Source: Caldithrix abyssi DSM 13497
Lineage (GTDB): Bacteria; Calditrichota; Calditrichia; Calditrichales; Calditrichaceae
Length of the DNA stretch: 64,000 nt
Reading direction: 5' to 3'
NCBI RefSeq assembly: GCF_001886815.1
Contig: NZ_CP018099.1
Coordinates: forward strand, 2,292,501 to 2,356,500
Below, one piece after another: positions 52,233-60,351 of the stretch. The number at the start of each line of letters is the position of its first letter. Position 1 is the first letter of the stretch. The position numbers and the translations under genes are program-made. The notes under the pieces are model-generated. The model was not told where the DNA came from, searched no databases, and saw nothing but the letters and a program-made list of their open reading frames with translations.

Positions 52233-53780
52233 ATGAACAGAGTTTCGAAATTTATTTTAATTGTGGCTGGCTTTGCCCTGGCTGGCGTCGCCCTGGCTGG
52301 CATCGTCGTTTTTCTCTCGTGCGCCAAAAAAGAGGCCACACACAAAGAGACTCTTGTGGCCCGTGTAAAGGACAGAACCATTTCGGTAAACGAGTTTATT
52401 CGTCGAGCGGAATACACCATCCGTCCGGCTTACTGTCGGGGCGACAATTACATCCATCGTAAAATTGTTCTCAATTCGCTCATAGCCGAAAAACTAATGG
52501 CTCTGGAAGCCGGCGAAAATAATGAATTGACAAACAATCATGAATTTCAGCAATATCTATTGGGCCGAAAAGAGCAGGCCATGCGTCAGTGGCTGTTTTA
52601 CGAAGTAGGCATCAGACCGGTAAAATTAGATACCGCAGAAATACGCAGACTTTACAGCGTGGCAGGTCGCGTGTACCGTGTTTCCTTTCTTAACTGTCCC
52701 GACCATGAAACCGCCCATGACATTTACCGAAAACTGACCGTGGGCAAGATTTCCTTTGAACAGATGGCCAGAGAGCTCAGCGCAAAGAAAAATGTTCCGC
52801 AAAAAGAGATTAAATTCGATGCGCCCGAGCCGGATGTGGTGCACCAGGCCCTTTACGAGCCTTCGATTAAAAAAGGCCAGCTCATTGGACCGTTGGAAGT
52901 GGCCCCCGATAGCTACGTGATTTTACGCGTCGATGGCTGGCGCTCTTATCCGGCGTTAACCGACCAGCAGCAAGCCGATCGTTTAAAACAGGTAAAAGAT
53001 AAGCTCACCGAACGGCAGGCCATTGCCCGCTACGAAAAATTCATCGGCCAATTAATGGGCGATAAAAAACTTCAATTTAATCCAGAAATATTTAAGCGTC
53101 TGGTGAATATCCTGGGGCCAGAATATTTTAAGACGGAAAAAGAAAAAAAAGAGATGTTCAACAAAAAATTCTGGAATAAGGATAACGAAATGATGGTGCG
53201 CAAAAACGGCCTGGAGCAATTAGGCGAAATGGCCGGCCAGACCTTTTTTACCATTGATGGCCAGGCCTGGACGGTGGAAAGATTCATGGATCATTTGCAA
53301 CGCCATCCTCTGGTTTTCAGGAGAAAAAAGTTTCCCCAGAACCAATTTGCCCGGCATTTCAGACAGGCAGTGGCCGATATGATTCGCGACTACTATCTTA
53401 CCCGGGTCGCCTATGAGCGGGGCTACGATAAAATCCCCGAAGTGCAACGCTATGAGCAGATGTGGAAAGATAATTTGCTGGCGCTTTACCACAAAAAACA
53501 ATACCTGGATCGGCATGACATTAAAGGCAAAAAAGGCATGGCCATCATCAAAGAGGTGCTGGATCCCTATGTTGCGCAGTTGCGTCAAAAATACCAGGAT
53601 CAAATCGAAATTAATACCGATGCTTTTGAAAAGATTAAACTTACGCGCATCGATATGTTTGCCATTCAACCCAATCAGGCCTTTCCGGTGGTTGTGCCTT
53701 CTTTTCCGCAACTAACCACGCACAACATGCTGGACTATGGCAGAAAAATGGATTATCCGGAATCCGGAAAAGATTTGTAA
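52233..53780 (+). CDS. SurA/PpiC-like lipoprotein chaperone
   Basis: 515 residues from the ATG at 52233 (GGAGAGGTG upstream; the earlier in-frame ATG at 52206 overlaps the previous stop). A hydrophobic segment ends in a lipobox-like VFLSC. The layout is a SurA-like helical module (ARVKDRTISVNEFIRRAEYT), a degenerate parvulin domain at about 165-270 (YRVSFLNCPDHETAHDIYRKLTVGKISFEQMARELSA...GQLIGPLEVAPDSYVILRVDGW) and a long helical C-terminus. The parvulin core lacks the typical NGGDLG motif, so it may be a chaperone rather than an isomerase. Like the 16462 protein it neighbours T9SS-type cargo. Confidence 0.75.
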   Translation: MNRVSKFILIVAGFALAGVALAGIVVFLSCAKKEATHKETLVARVKDRTISVNEFIRRAEYTIRPAYCRGDNYIHRKIVLNSLIAEKLMALEAGENNELTNNHEFQQYLLGRKEQAMRQWLFYEVGIRPVKLDTAEIRRLYSVAGRVYRVSFLNCPDHETAHDIYRKLTVGKISFEQMARELSAKKNVPQKEIKFDAPEPDVVHQALYEPSIKKGQLIGPLEVAPDSYVILRVDGWRSYPALTDQQQADRLKQVKDKLTERQAIARYEKFIGQLMGDKKLQFNPEIFKRLVNILGPEYFKTEKEKKEMFNKKFWNKDNEMMVRKNGLEQLGEMAGQTFFTIDGQAWTVERFMDHLQRHPLVFRRKKFPQNQFARHFRQAVADMIRDYYLTRVAYERGYDKIPEVQRYEQMWKDNLLALYHKKQYLDRHDIKGKKGMAIIKEVLDPYVAQLRQKYQDQIEINTDAFEKIKLTRIDMFAIQPNQAFPVVVPSFPQLTTHNMLDYGRKMDYPESGKDL

Positions 53781-53794
53781 AGGAGATAAATCAG

Positions 53795-56044
53795 ATGAAA
53801 AAACTACATCTACTTCTGGCGATCTGGTTGCTTATCTTTTATGCAGCAGGCTCTTTATTTTCTGCGCCAAACGATGAAATTGAAAAGAAGATTCAAACTT
53901 TGCTCAGTCAGATGACCTTAAAGGAAAAAGTGGGGCAGATGACGCAAATTACCCTGGAAGTAGTTTCTTTGAAACGGCCGGACGGGTCTTTTGTGAACAG
54001 CCTGGATGAGAACAAATTAAGACAGGCGATTGTCGAATATGGTATCGGTTCCATCATAAATACCGGCGGAGCGGCGAATACAGCCCGAAATTGGCTGGAG
54101 ATGATAACCATCATGCAAAAAATGGCCACCCAGGAAACGCGGCTGGGTATTCCCATACTTTACGGAATCGACGCCATTCACGGGTCGAATTACATCAAAG
54201 AAGCTACGCTTTTTCCGCAGAGCATCGCCATGGCGGCTACCTTTAACAGGCAACTTTCACGCAGAGAAGGCGAAATTACGGCGTTGGAGACCAGAGCGGT
54301 CGGCATTCCGTGGAATTTTAATCCGGTACTTGGGCTGGGACGGAATCCTCTGTGGCCGCGTTTCTGGGAAACCTATGGCGAGGATGTGTACCTGACTTCA
54401 GAAATGGGCAGAGCGTACATTCTGGGCTTGCAGGGCGAAGATGGCGACATCTCCAGGGCGGATCGCGTGGCGGCCTGCATGAAACATTACGCCGGTTATA
54501 GCTTTCCTCTTTCCGGGCACGATCGTACGCCGGCTTGGATTCCGGAACGCCTCATGAGGGAGATGTTTCTCACGCCTTTTAAAAGCGCCGTGGATGCCGG
54601 GGTTTACACAGTAATGATCAATTCCGGCGAAGTCAACGGCGTTCCGGCCCATTCAAGCGCCTTTTTATTAACGCGCGTTTTAAGAGAAGAATGGGGCTTT
54701 AAAGGATTGGCCGTCAGCGACTGGGAAGACGTTAAACGCCTGCACGACCGCGACCATGTGGCTGCCTCGCCCGAAGAAGCCGTGAAAATGGCGGTTATGG
54801 CCGGTCTGGATATGAGCATGGTGCCCTTTGATTTCTCCTTTGCCGAATATCTTTATCAGCTCGTTAAAAAGGGCGAAGTTCCCGAAACCCGCATTGACGA
54901 CGCTGTGGCCAACATTTTACGCGTTAAATTTCAGGCCGGACTCTTTGAAAATCCCTTTCCCGATCCGCAAAGGCTGCAACTGATCGGCAAACCTGAATTT
55001 GCGCAGGTTAGCCTGAGCGCCGCCCGCGAAGCCATTACTCTACTGAAAAACGAAAATAACATTTTGCCCCTACAAAAGGATGTTAAAATTCTGGTTACCG
55101 GTCCCACAGCCAATTCCAGAGCCTATTTAAATGGCGGCTGGACGTACACCTGGCAGGGGGACGACGAGCGCTATTATCCCGCGCATTATAAAACCATCTT
55201 ACAGGCCATTACCGAAAAAGCAGGTCAGCGGAACGTGGTTTACGTACAGGGCGCTGACATTGAAACACAAAAGGATATGGGCGAGGCCGTTCAAAAAGCC
55301 CGAGATGTGGATGTAATCGTTGCCTGCTTGGGCGAAGCGACCTATTGTGAAACGCCCGGGAATATCAATGATTTGCATTTGCCTGCAGTCCAGCGGGAGC
55401 TGATTCATCAACTGGCCAGAACCGGCAAACCCATTGTGCTGGTGCTGGTGGAAGGGCGGCCGCGTGTGATCAACGACATTGTTCCCAAAACAAAAGGCAT
55501 TTTAATGGCTTATCTGCCCGGACCTTACGGCTCCGAGGCCATCGCCGAAGCGCTGTTCGGAGAGGTAAATCCATCTGGCAAGCTGCCTTTTACCTATCCA
55601 AAACACGTTAATGATCTGGTTTGCTACGACCATACCTATCTCAAAGAATTTGACGTCAATCGTTACGATCCGCAATGGCCGTTTGGTTACGGATTGAGTT
55701 ACAGCGAATTTGAATACCGCAACCTGAAACTCAGCCAATCCAGAATCAAAAAAGGCGAGGCCCTGCAGATCAGCGTTGAGGTTGAGAACAGGGGAGAGCG
55801 CGCCGGCAAGGAGAGCGTTTTGCTGTACGTAAGCGATCTGTATCGCTCAGTAACCCCGCCGGTTAAACAACTTAAAGGATTTCAAAAGATAATGTTGCAG
55901 CCGGGGGAGAAAAGGGTCGTTACCTTTACTCTAACCGCCGATGATCTGGCCTTTGTGGGAAGGGACAATCAATGGATCGTCGAGCCCGGGGTTTTTAAGG
56001 TTCGTATTGGGGATCAAACGGCGCAATTTGAGCTGGTGGAATAG
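53795..56044 (+). CDS. GH3 beta-glucosidase
   Basis: 749 residues, 14 bases after the PpiC-like gene, with AAAGGAG before the ATG. Signal peptide about 1-23, so periplasmic or exported. The (beta/alpha)8 domain (about 30-390) contains ILYGIDAIHGSNY, ACMKHYAGYS and the nucleophile Asp309 in AVSDWED. The alpha/beta domain (about 400-640) contains the acid/base region LGEATYCETPGN. A fibronectin-like domain closes it (about 665-745). It should release glucose from short beta-1,3 or beta-1,4 glucans. It completes the cluster formed by GH16, GH5 and the symporter. No T9SS domain. Confidence 0.93.
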   Translation: MKKLHLLLAIWLLIFYAAGSLFSAPNDEIEKKIQTLLSQMTLKEKVGQMTQITLEVVSLKRPDGSFVNSLDENKLRQAIVEYGIGSIINTGGAANTARNWLEMITIMQKMATQETRLGIPILYGIDAIHGSNYIKEATLFPQSIAMAATFNRQLSRREGEITALETRAVGIPWNFNPVLGLGRNPLWPRFWETYGEDVYLTSEMGRAYILGLQGEDGDISRADRVAACMKHYAGYSFPLSGHDRTPAWIPERLMREMFLTPFKSAVDAGVYTVMINSGEVNGVPAHSSAFLLTRVLREEWGFKGLAVSDWEDVKRLHDRDHVAASPEEAVKMAVMAGLDMSMVPFDFSFAEYLYQLVKKGEVPETRIDDAVANILRVKFQAGLFENPFPDPQRLQLIGKPEFAQVSLSAAREAITLLKNENNILPLQKDVKILVTGPTANSRAYLNGGWTYTWQGDDERYYPAHYKTILQAITEKAGQRNVVYVQGADIETQKDMGEAVQKARDVDVIVACLGEATYCETPGNINDLHLPAVQRELIHQLARTGKPIVLVLVEGRPRVINDIVPKTKGILMAYLPGPYGSEAIAEALFGEVNPSGKLPFTYPKHVNDLVCYDHTYLKEFDVNRYDPQWPFGYGLSYSEFEYRNLKLSQSRIKKGEALQISVEVENRGERAGKESVLLYVSDLYRSVTPPVKQLKGFQKIMLQPGEKRVVTFTLTADDLAFVGRDNQWIVEPGVFKVRIGDQTAQFELVE

Positions 56045-56259
56045 TGGAGAGAAATAGCTGGAAAAATCACCGGTGATGATATTTGCGCGCCGTTCGGAGA
56101 AACTGCAGGACAAAGGCCGTGCATATTCCCTGGTAATCTGCCGTTTATTACATGCGGTCGCGGTGCGCTGATGGAAAATTCTGTATTCATTTGGTTCAGC
56201 AAGAAAAATCGTTTTTTTGCGCTTGAATTTAAATACTTAACAGGAGGAAATATTTCATT
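56045..56259. other. Spacer between GH3 and symporter genes
   Basis: 215 bases, no gene; AACAGGAGG at its end is the symporter ribosome site. No clear terminator or promoter seen. Confidence 0.5.
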
Positions 56260-57921
56260 ATGAGTGCGATAGGCCTGACATTTATTGATTGGATCGTCAT
56301 TGCCATTTATTTTGCCTTTGTGCTGGGCATTGGCCTTTACTTAAAACGCTTCACCAAAACACAGGAAGATTTTTTTCTTGCTGGAAGAAAAAACAACTCG
56401 TGGGTAGCCGGTCTGGCTTTTCTTTCTGCCAATCTGGGCGCCCTGGAATTGATGGGCATGACCGGCAATACTTTTAAATACGGAATGTTTGTCGCGCATT
56501 TTTACTGGATCGGCGCCATCCCGGCCATGCTTTTCCTTGGCATTTACATGATGCCGTTTTACTACAGCAGCCGAATCAGTTCGGTGCCGGGATACTTAAA
56601 ACTGCGTTTTGACGAGAAAACGCGCGTTTTAAACGCCATCTCGTTTGCCGTGATGACGCTGTTGGTTTCCGGCATTAATCTGTATGCCATGGCCCTTGTT
56701 TTACACACCTTTTTGGGCTGGAGCTGGGATGTGAGCATGTGGGCATCGGCTTTAACAGTGGCCATTTACGTCAGTTTGAGCGGTTTGATGTCCGCCATCT
56801 TTACGGAAATTATTCAATTCTTTTTGATCTGGTTTGGTCTGTTTTTAGTAACCATTATGGGCATTATTGAAATTGGCAGCGTGGAAGAGATTTTAGCTCG
56901 CGTGCCAGAATCTTTTAACACTCTGTGGTCCACCTCTGCCTCTGCTTCGCAAAATGGAATGATGATTACCTGGGGCGGCATTGTTCTGGGGCTTGGTTTT
57001 GTGCTCTCATTTGGTTATTGGACGACCGATTTTCTGGTTGTTCAGCGCGCTTTTTCGGCTAAAGATTTACGTAGTGCGCGTATGACGCCGATTCTCGCTT
57101 CCTTTTTCAAAATGGCCTTACCTTTCATCGTCATTTTTGGCGGATTAATCGCGTATGTTCTGGCGCATGATCCCCATTCCGGCTTTCAATTACTGCAGGA
57201 CGGCAATAAAATCAATTACGATTCGGCTTTGCCGTTGTTGATTGCGCGGTATTATCCCACCGGACTGATTGGGCTGGGCGTTACGGCTCTGCTGGCAGGC
57301 TTTATGGCCGGACAGGCCGGCAACATAAGCGCCTTTAACACTGTGTGGACTTATGACATTTACCGTTCGGTGATTAATAAGAAGGCGACAGACGAGCAAT
57401 TGTTATGGATGGGACGGGCGGCGACCATCGGCGGTATTATCCTCAGCGTAGGAACGGCTTACTGGGCAAAGAGCATGCCGACCATTATGGATTACATGCA
57501 AGCCATCTTTTCCTGGGTAAACGCGCCTCTTTTTGCTACCATGCTTTTAGGGATGTTTGTGCGCTGGATTACTCCAAACGGAGCCTTCTGGGGCTTACTG
57601 GCCGGAATGGTCTCTTCGTTTTCGCTTTTTATTGCCGTAAAATTTGACTGGTTGGCCAAAAATGTTATAACGCTAACCGATGTTTCCAGCGACATGGCTG
57701 CCAACTTCTGGCGCGCCTGGTGGGCCTGGTTGATTACTTTTGCCGTTACCGTTTTGGTTAGTTTTCACACAAAGAAAAAGCAAGACGAAGAACTGGTAGG
57801 ATTGGTGATCGGTTTAACCGAAGAAACAGTGGATCAGCCGGTGCCTCTGCTGAAAAAACCGGAATTCTGGGCTCTTATCTCATTAGTGGTTCTGGTGTTA
57901 TTAAATATTTACTTCTGGTAA
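56260..57921 (+). CDS. Sodium:solute symporter, SSS family (SGLT-like)
   Basis: 553 residues with about fourteen hydrophobic helices. The SSS pattern is clear: DWIVIAIYFAFVLGIGLYLKRFTKTQEDFFLAGRKNNSWVAGLAFLSANLGALE (first helix and SSS signature, Na2 region), PGYLKLRFDEKTRVLNAISF and LLAGFMAGQAGNISAFNTVWTYDIYR (signature helix). It imports a sugar or related solute with sodium across the inner membrane. Context between GH3 and GH5 points to glucose. It is followed 15 bases later by a small membrane protein gene. Confidence 0.9.
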   Translation: MSAIGLTFIDWIVIAIYFAFVLGIGLYLKRFTKTQEDFFLAGRKNNSWVAGLAFLSANLGALELMGMTGNTFKYGMFVAHFYWIGAIPAMLFLGIYMMPFYYSSRISSVPGYLKLRFDEKTRVLNAISFAVMTLLVSGINLYAMALVLHTFLGWSWDVSMWASALTVAIYVSLSGLMSAIFTEIIQFFLIWFGLFLVTIMGIIEIGSVEEILARVPESFNTLWSTSASASQNGMMITWGGIVLGLGFVLSFGYWTTDFLVVQRAFSAKDLRSARMTPILASFFKMALPFIVIFGGLIAYVLAHDPHSGFQLLQDGNKINYDSALPLLIARYYPTGLIGLGVTALLAGFMAGQAGNISAFNTVWTYDIYRSVINKKATDEQLLWMGRAATIGGIILSVGTAYWAKSMPTIMDYMQAIFSWVNAPLFATMLLGMFVRWITPNGAFWGLLAGMVSSFSLFIAVKFDWLAKNVITLTDVSSDMAANFWRAWWAWLITFAVTVLVSFHTKKKQDEELVGLVIGLTEETVDQPVPLLKKPEFWALISLVVLVLLNIYFW

Positions 57922-57936
57922 GATGGAGGTGGCAAA

Positions 57937-58158
57937 ATGACGCAAAACGCAAAAATGAAAACGATCTGGTTTTTTGTCGGTCTGTTGATGGTATTGATCG
58001 GCGGCATTATTACGCTGACCGGTGTGTATCTTTATTTCAATCCACAGGTTACGCACACGGCCCTGGCCGAAACCCATCCCAACTTGTGGTGGGGCGGCAT
58101 TATGATCATTTTTGGCATTATTATGCTATTGATTAAAGATAACGGTGAAGAAACGTGA
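57937..58158 (+). CDS. Small two-helix membrane protein
   Basis: 73 residues, not recognised. Two hydrophobic segments (about 10-31, IWFFVGLLMVLIGGIITLTGVYLYF; 50-66, WWGGIMIIFGIIMLLI) join by a short loop, and the tail is acidic (KDNGEET). Separated by 15 bases from the symporter and overlapping GH5 by 4 bases; AGATGGAGGTGG supplies its ribosome site. Small partners encoded next to SSS transporters are known for some families, so an accessory role is inferred, not shown. Confidence 0.7.
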   Translation: MTQNAKMKTIWFFVGLLMVLIGGIITLTGVYLYFNPQVTHTALAETHPNLWWGGIMIIFGIIMLLIKDNGEET

Positions 58159-59195
58159 AATTTATTTATCGGATTTACCTTTTCCTGTTTGCTGTCATCT
58201 TTTTCGCCATGTGCAACGCTTCGCTTGATAACGAGGAGGAAGCGAAACAGGAAGAGTGGGCCGAGGCGGGCCTCATTAACCAGCGTCTTGGTCGCGGGAT
58301 CAATCTGGGCAATGCGCTGGAGGCTCCTAAAGAAGGCGACTGGGGCGTTGTGTTGCAAAGCGAATATTTTCAGCTGATTAAGGAAGCGGGATTCAATAGC
58401 GTGCGCATCCCGGTAAGATGGTCGGCCCATGCGAAGGTTGATTCGCCTTTTACAATTGATCCCTCTTTTATGGAGCGCGTTAGCTGGGCCGTTAACCAGG
58501 CCTTTGCTAATGGCTTACTGGCCGTTATCAATATTCACCATTACGATGAACTGTTTGCCGATCCGCCGGCGCACAAACAGCGCTTTCTGGCACTCTGGAG
58601 ACAGATCGCCGAACATTTTCAAAAACATTCACAAAATTTGCTTTTTGAAATCCTCAACGAGCCGCATGATCAGTTAACCCCGGCATTGTGGAACGACTAT
58701 CTGGCCGGGGCGCTGGCTGTGATCAGAAAAACCAATCCCCTGAGAACGGTAATCATCGGTACAGCCAATTGGGGCGGTATTGACGCTCTGGACGAATTGG
58801 TTTTACCGGATGATGACCGCCTGATTTTAACCTTCCATTACTACCAGCCCTTTCAATTTACACATCAGGGGGCTGAATGGGTGTCGGGCAGTGATGCCTG
58901 GTTGGGTACAAAATGGCTGGGCGCTCCTCAGGAAATACAGGCCATACAAAAGGATTTTGACAGGGTCAGCCAGTGGGCGGCATTGCATAACATAGCGGTT
59001 TTTATGGGCGAATTCGGCGCTTACCGTAAAGCCGATTTTGCCTCGCGCGTGCGGTGGACTTCAACCGTGGCGCGGGAGGCGGAAAAACGTAACTTTAGCT
59101 GGGCCTACTGGGAGTTTTGCGCCGGATTTGGCATTTACGATACGCAAAGTAGCTCGTGGTTGAACGATTTGCTAAGGGCTCTTATTCCGCGTTAG
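58155..59195 (+). CDS. GH5 beta-glucanase (cellulase-type)
   Basis: 346 residues from a GTG start overlapping the previous stop (GTGA). A signal with lipobox-like FFAMC suggests a lipoprotein. The TIM barrel shows GRGINLGNALEAP, FNSVRIPVRWS, IHHYDEL, the acid/base Glu169 in FEILNEPHDQ, LTFHYYQPFQFTHQG and the nucleophile Glu286 in FMGEFGAYRK. The substrate is a beta-1,4 or beta-1,3/1,4 glucan. Final gene of the beta-glucan cluster; no T9SS domain. Confidence 0.9.
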   Translation: MKFIYRIYLFLFAVIFFAMCNASLDNEEEAKQEEWAEAGLINQRLGRGINLGNALEAPKEGDWGVVLQSEYFQLIKEAGFNSVRIPVRWSAHAKVDSPFTIDPSFMERVSWAVNQAFANGLLAVINIHHYDELFADPPAHKQRFLALWRQIAEHFQKHSQNLLFEILNEPHDQLTPALWNDYLAGALAVIRKTNPLRTVIIGTANWGGIDALDELVLPDDDRLILTFHYYQPFQFTHQGAEWVSGSDAWLGTKWLGAPQEIQAIQKDFDRVSQWAALHNIAVFMGEFGAYRKADFASRVRWTSTVAREAEKRNFSWAYWEFCAGFGIYDTQSSSWLNDLLRALIPR

Positions 59196-59500
59196 TTTTG
59201 TTTGAAGGAAAGAAAGAGCATTTCCCATTCGGGCAGACCCGGTGGGCAAGCCGGTGATCATTTTACCATTTTGAAGCAGGATTTACTTGATTTTGGGGTT
59301 ACCAGGAATTGGTCTTCCTGTTTTTAAAAGTTTGCCTTAAAATTATTGCAAGCTCTTCCTGAGCGCACTGAGCCCGGGGCAGCGCATCCGCAACCAAAAA
59401 CATTCTTGCAGGGATTTAAGTAACCAGTAGAGGACCCAGAGAAGTCACGAAGGGCGCAAAGTATGTTTAAATTAAAAATAGTTTCTTGTTTCCCAAATTA

Positions 59501-59586
59501 GCCCTCACCCCCTCATTCTCCCTTTCCCAGAATATTGGTCTGAGAAAGGGGAAGCTTCTTTTTTACGGCAGTGTTCGGGATTTCTG
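59501..59586 (+). repeat. 86-bp dispersed repeat A, copy 1
   Basis: Starts GCCCTCACCCCCTCATTCTC and ends CAGTGTTCGGGATTT. It carries a hairpin-forming CCCTTTCCCAGA...TCTGAGAAAGGG segment. Confidence 0.75.
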
Positions 59587-59650
59587 GAATAGGCGTTTTA
59601 AATGGAAGAAAAGAGCCTATTTATGAAGGATGGCGCTCCATTGTTCATTT

Positions 59651-59960
59651 GCTTAAACCGTTGAAACGGTTTCGCTTTTTGTCCCCAATGAGAGGATAGG
59701 TTCATTAGGTTCTGCCGTTTTTAGGGGCTGTCCCAAAAGTCAAAGACAATGTATTTTTATAAAGTTTTTCTTTCCCTCACTCCCTTTAATTCCCCCTCTC
59801 CCGAAAATCGGGAGAGGGAGAAGGGGAGTGAGGGCTATTGTAATCTTTTTTCTATATTTTGCATATATATACATTTGATGTCGCTTTTGAGACACCCTCC
59901 TATAATCATGTCATCCCTTCGGGATTGTTAGGTTAACCATTCAACTCAACCAGTCAGCCA
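59651..59960 (+). repeat. Dispersed repeat B, copy 1, interrupted by a MITE
   Basis: Two halves (59651-59723 and 59898-59960) align with the uninterrupted copy at 59991-60103. It begins at the AAACCGTTGAAACGGTTT hairpin (59655-59672) and ends near CAGTCAGCC. Confidence 0.65.
59724..59897 (+). mobile_element. 174-bp MITE, copy 2
   Basis: Same length and ends as the copy at 30918: GGGGCTGTCCCAAAAGTC start, CGCTTTTGAGACACCC end. Its hairpin stem carries CCCTCACTCCC/GGGAGTGAGGG, a paired change from copy 1, and an AAA loop instead of TTT. Confidence 0.8.
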
Positions 59961-59990
59961 TTCATGGAAGATTTTATTCCGATGTACATT

Positions 59991-60103
59991 GCGTAAACCG
60001 TTGAAACGGTTTCGCTTTTGTCCTCAACGAGGCGATCAGGCGATTACATTCCGCCGTTTACTCATTTCATCCCTACGCGATTATGAGATTAAGCAGTCAG
60101 CCA
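59991..60103 (+). repeat. Dispersed repeat B, copy 2 (uninterrupted)
   Basis: Carries the 18-base palindrome AAACCGTTGAAACGGTTT (59995-60012), then GCTTTTGTCCTCAACGAGGCG and ends ATTAAGCAGTCAGCC. Serves as the empty-site reference for the MITE insertion in copy 1. Confidence 0.65.
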
Positions 60104-60162
60104 ATCCACTTAATCTCTTAACTTTTGTTTTCTGGCGGCGGTGTTCGATATTTCACGCAGTA

Positions 60163-60248
60163 GCCCTTACCCCCTCATTCTCCCTTTCCCAGAATTTTGG
60201 TCCGGGGGAGTGGGAAGCTTCTTTTTTCACATCAGTGTTCGGGATTTA
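60163..60248 (+). repeat. 86-bp dispersed repeat A, copy 2
   Basis: Starts GCCCTTACCCCCTCATTCTC and shares the AAGCTTCTTTTTT block and the CAGTGTTCGGGATTT end with copy 1. Confidence 0.75.
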
Positions 60249-60292
60249 CGCATTTAAAAAACTCTTCGCACCCTAAAGCGCCTTCATCTCTT

Positions 60293-60321
60293 TTGCTTTT
60301 AATCCTGTAAAAAGTTAATTT
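60293..60321 (+). promoter_or_regulatory. Candidate promoter of the hybrid kinase
   Basis: TTGCTT (60293-60298), 17 bases, TAATTT (60316-60321); 30 bases before the ATG. Partial consensus match. Confidence 0.35.
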
Positions 60322-60351
60322 TAAAAACCATAAAAAATCATACGGGACGTT

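Larger units (their letters stand above)
59196..60351. other. Repeat-packed spacer before the hybrid kinase
   Basis: 1.16 kb without a supported gene. It holds two copies of an 86-bp repeat (A: 59501-59586, 60163-60248), two copies of a second repeat (B: 59651-59960, split by a MITE, and 59991-60103) and other strings shared with other spacers (GGGCGCAAAG and TTTAAATTAAAAATAGTTTC near 59453-59484). Frames at 59749 and 59989 run through these repeats and are not genes. Confidence 0.75.

Noticed and set aside
59749-60276. Frames of 60 and 95 codons in the repeat spacer
   Set aside because: They run through the second MITE and repeats A and B; sequence explained by repeats.
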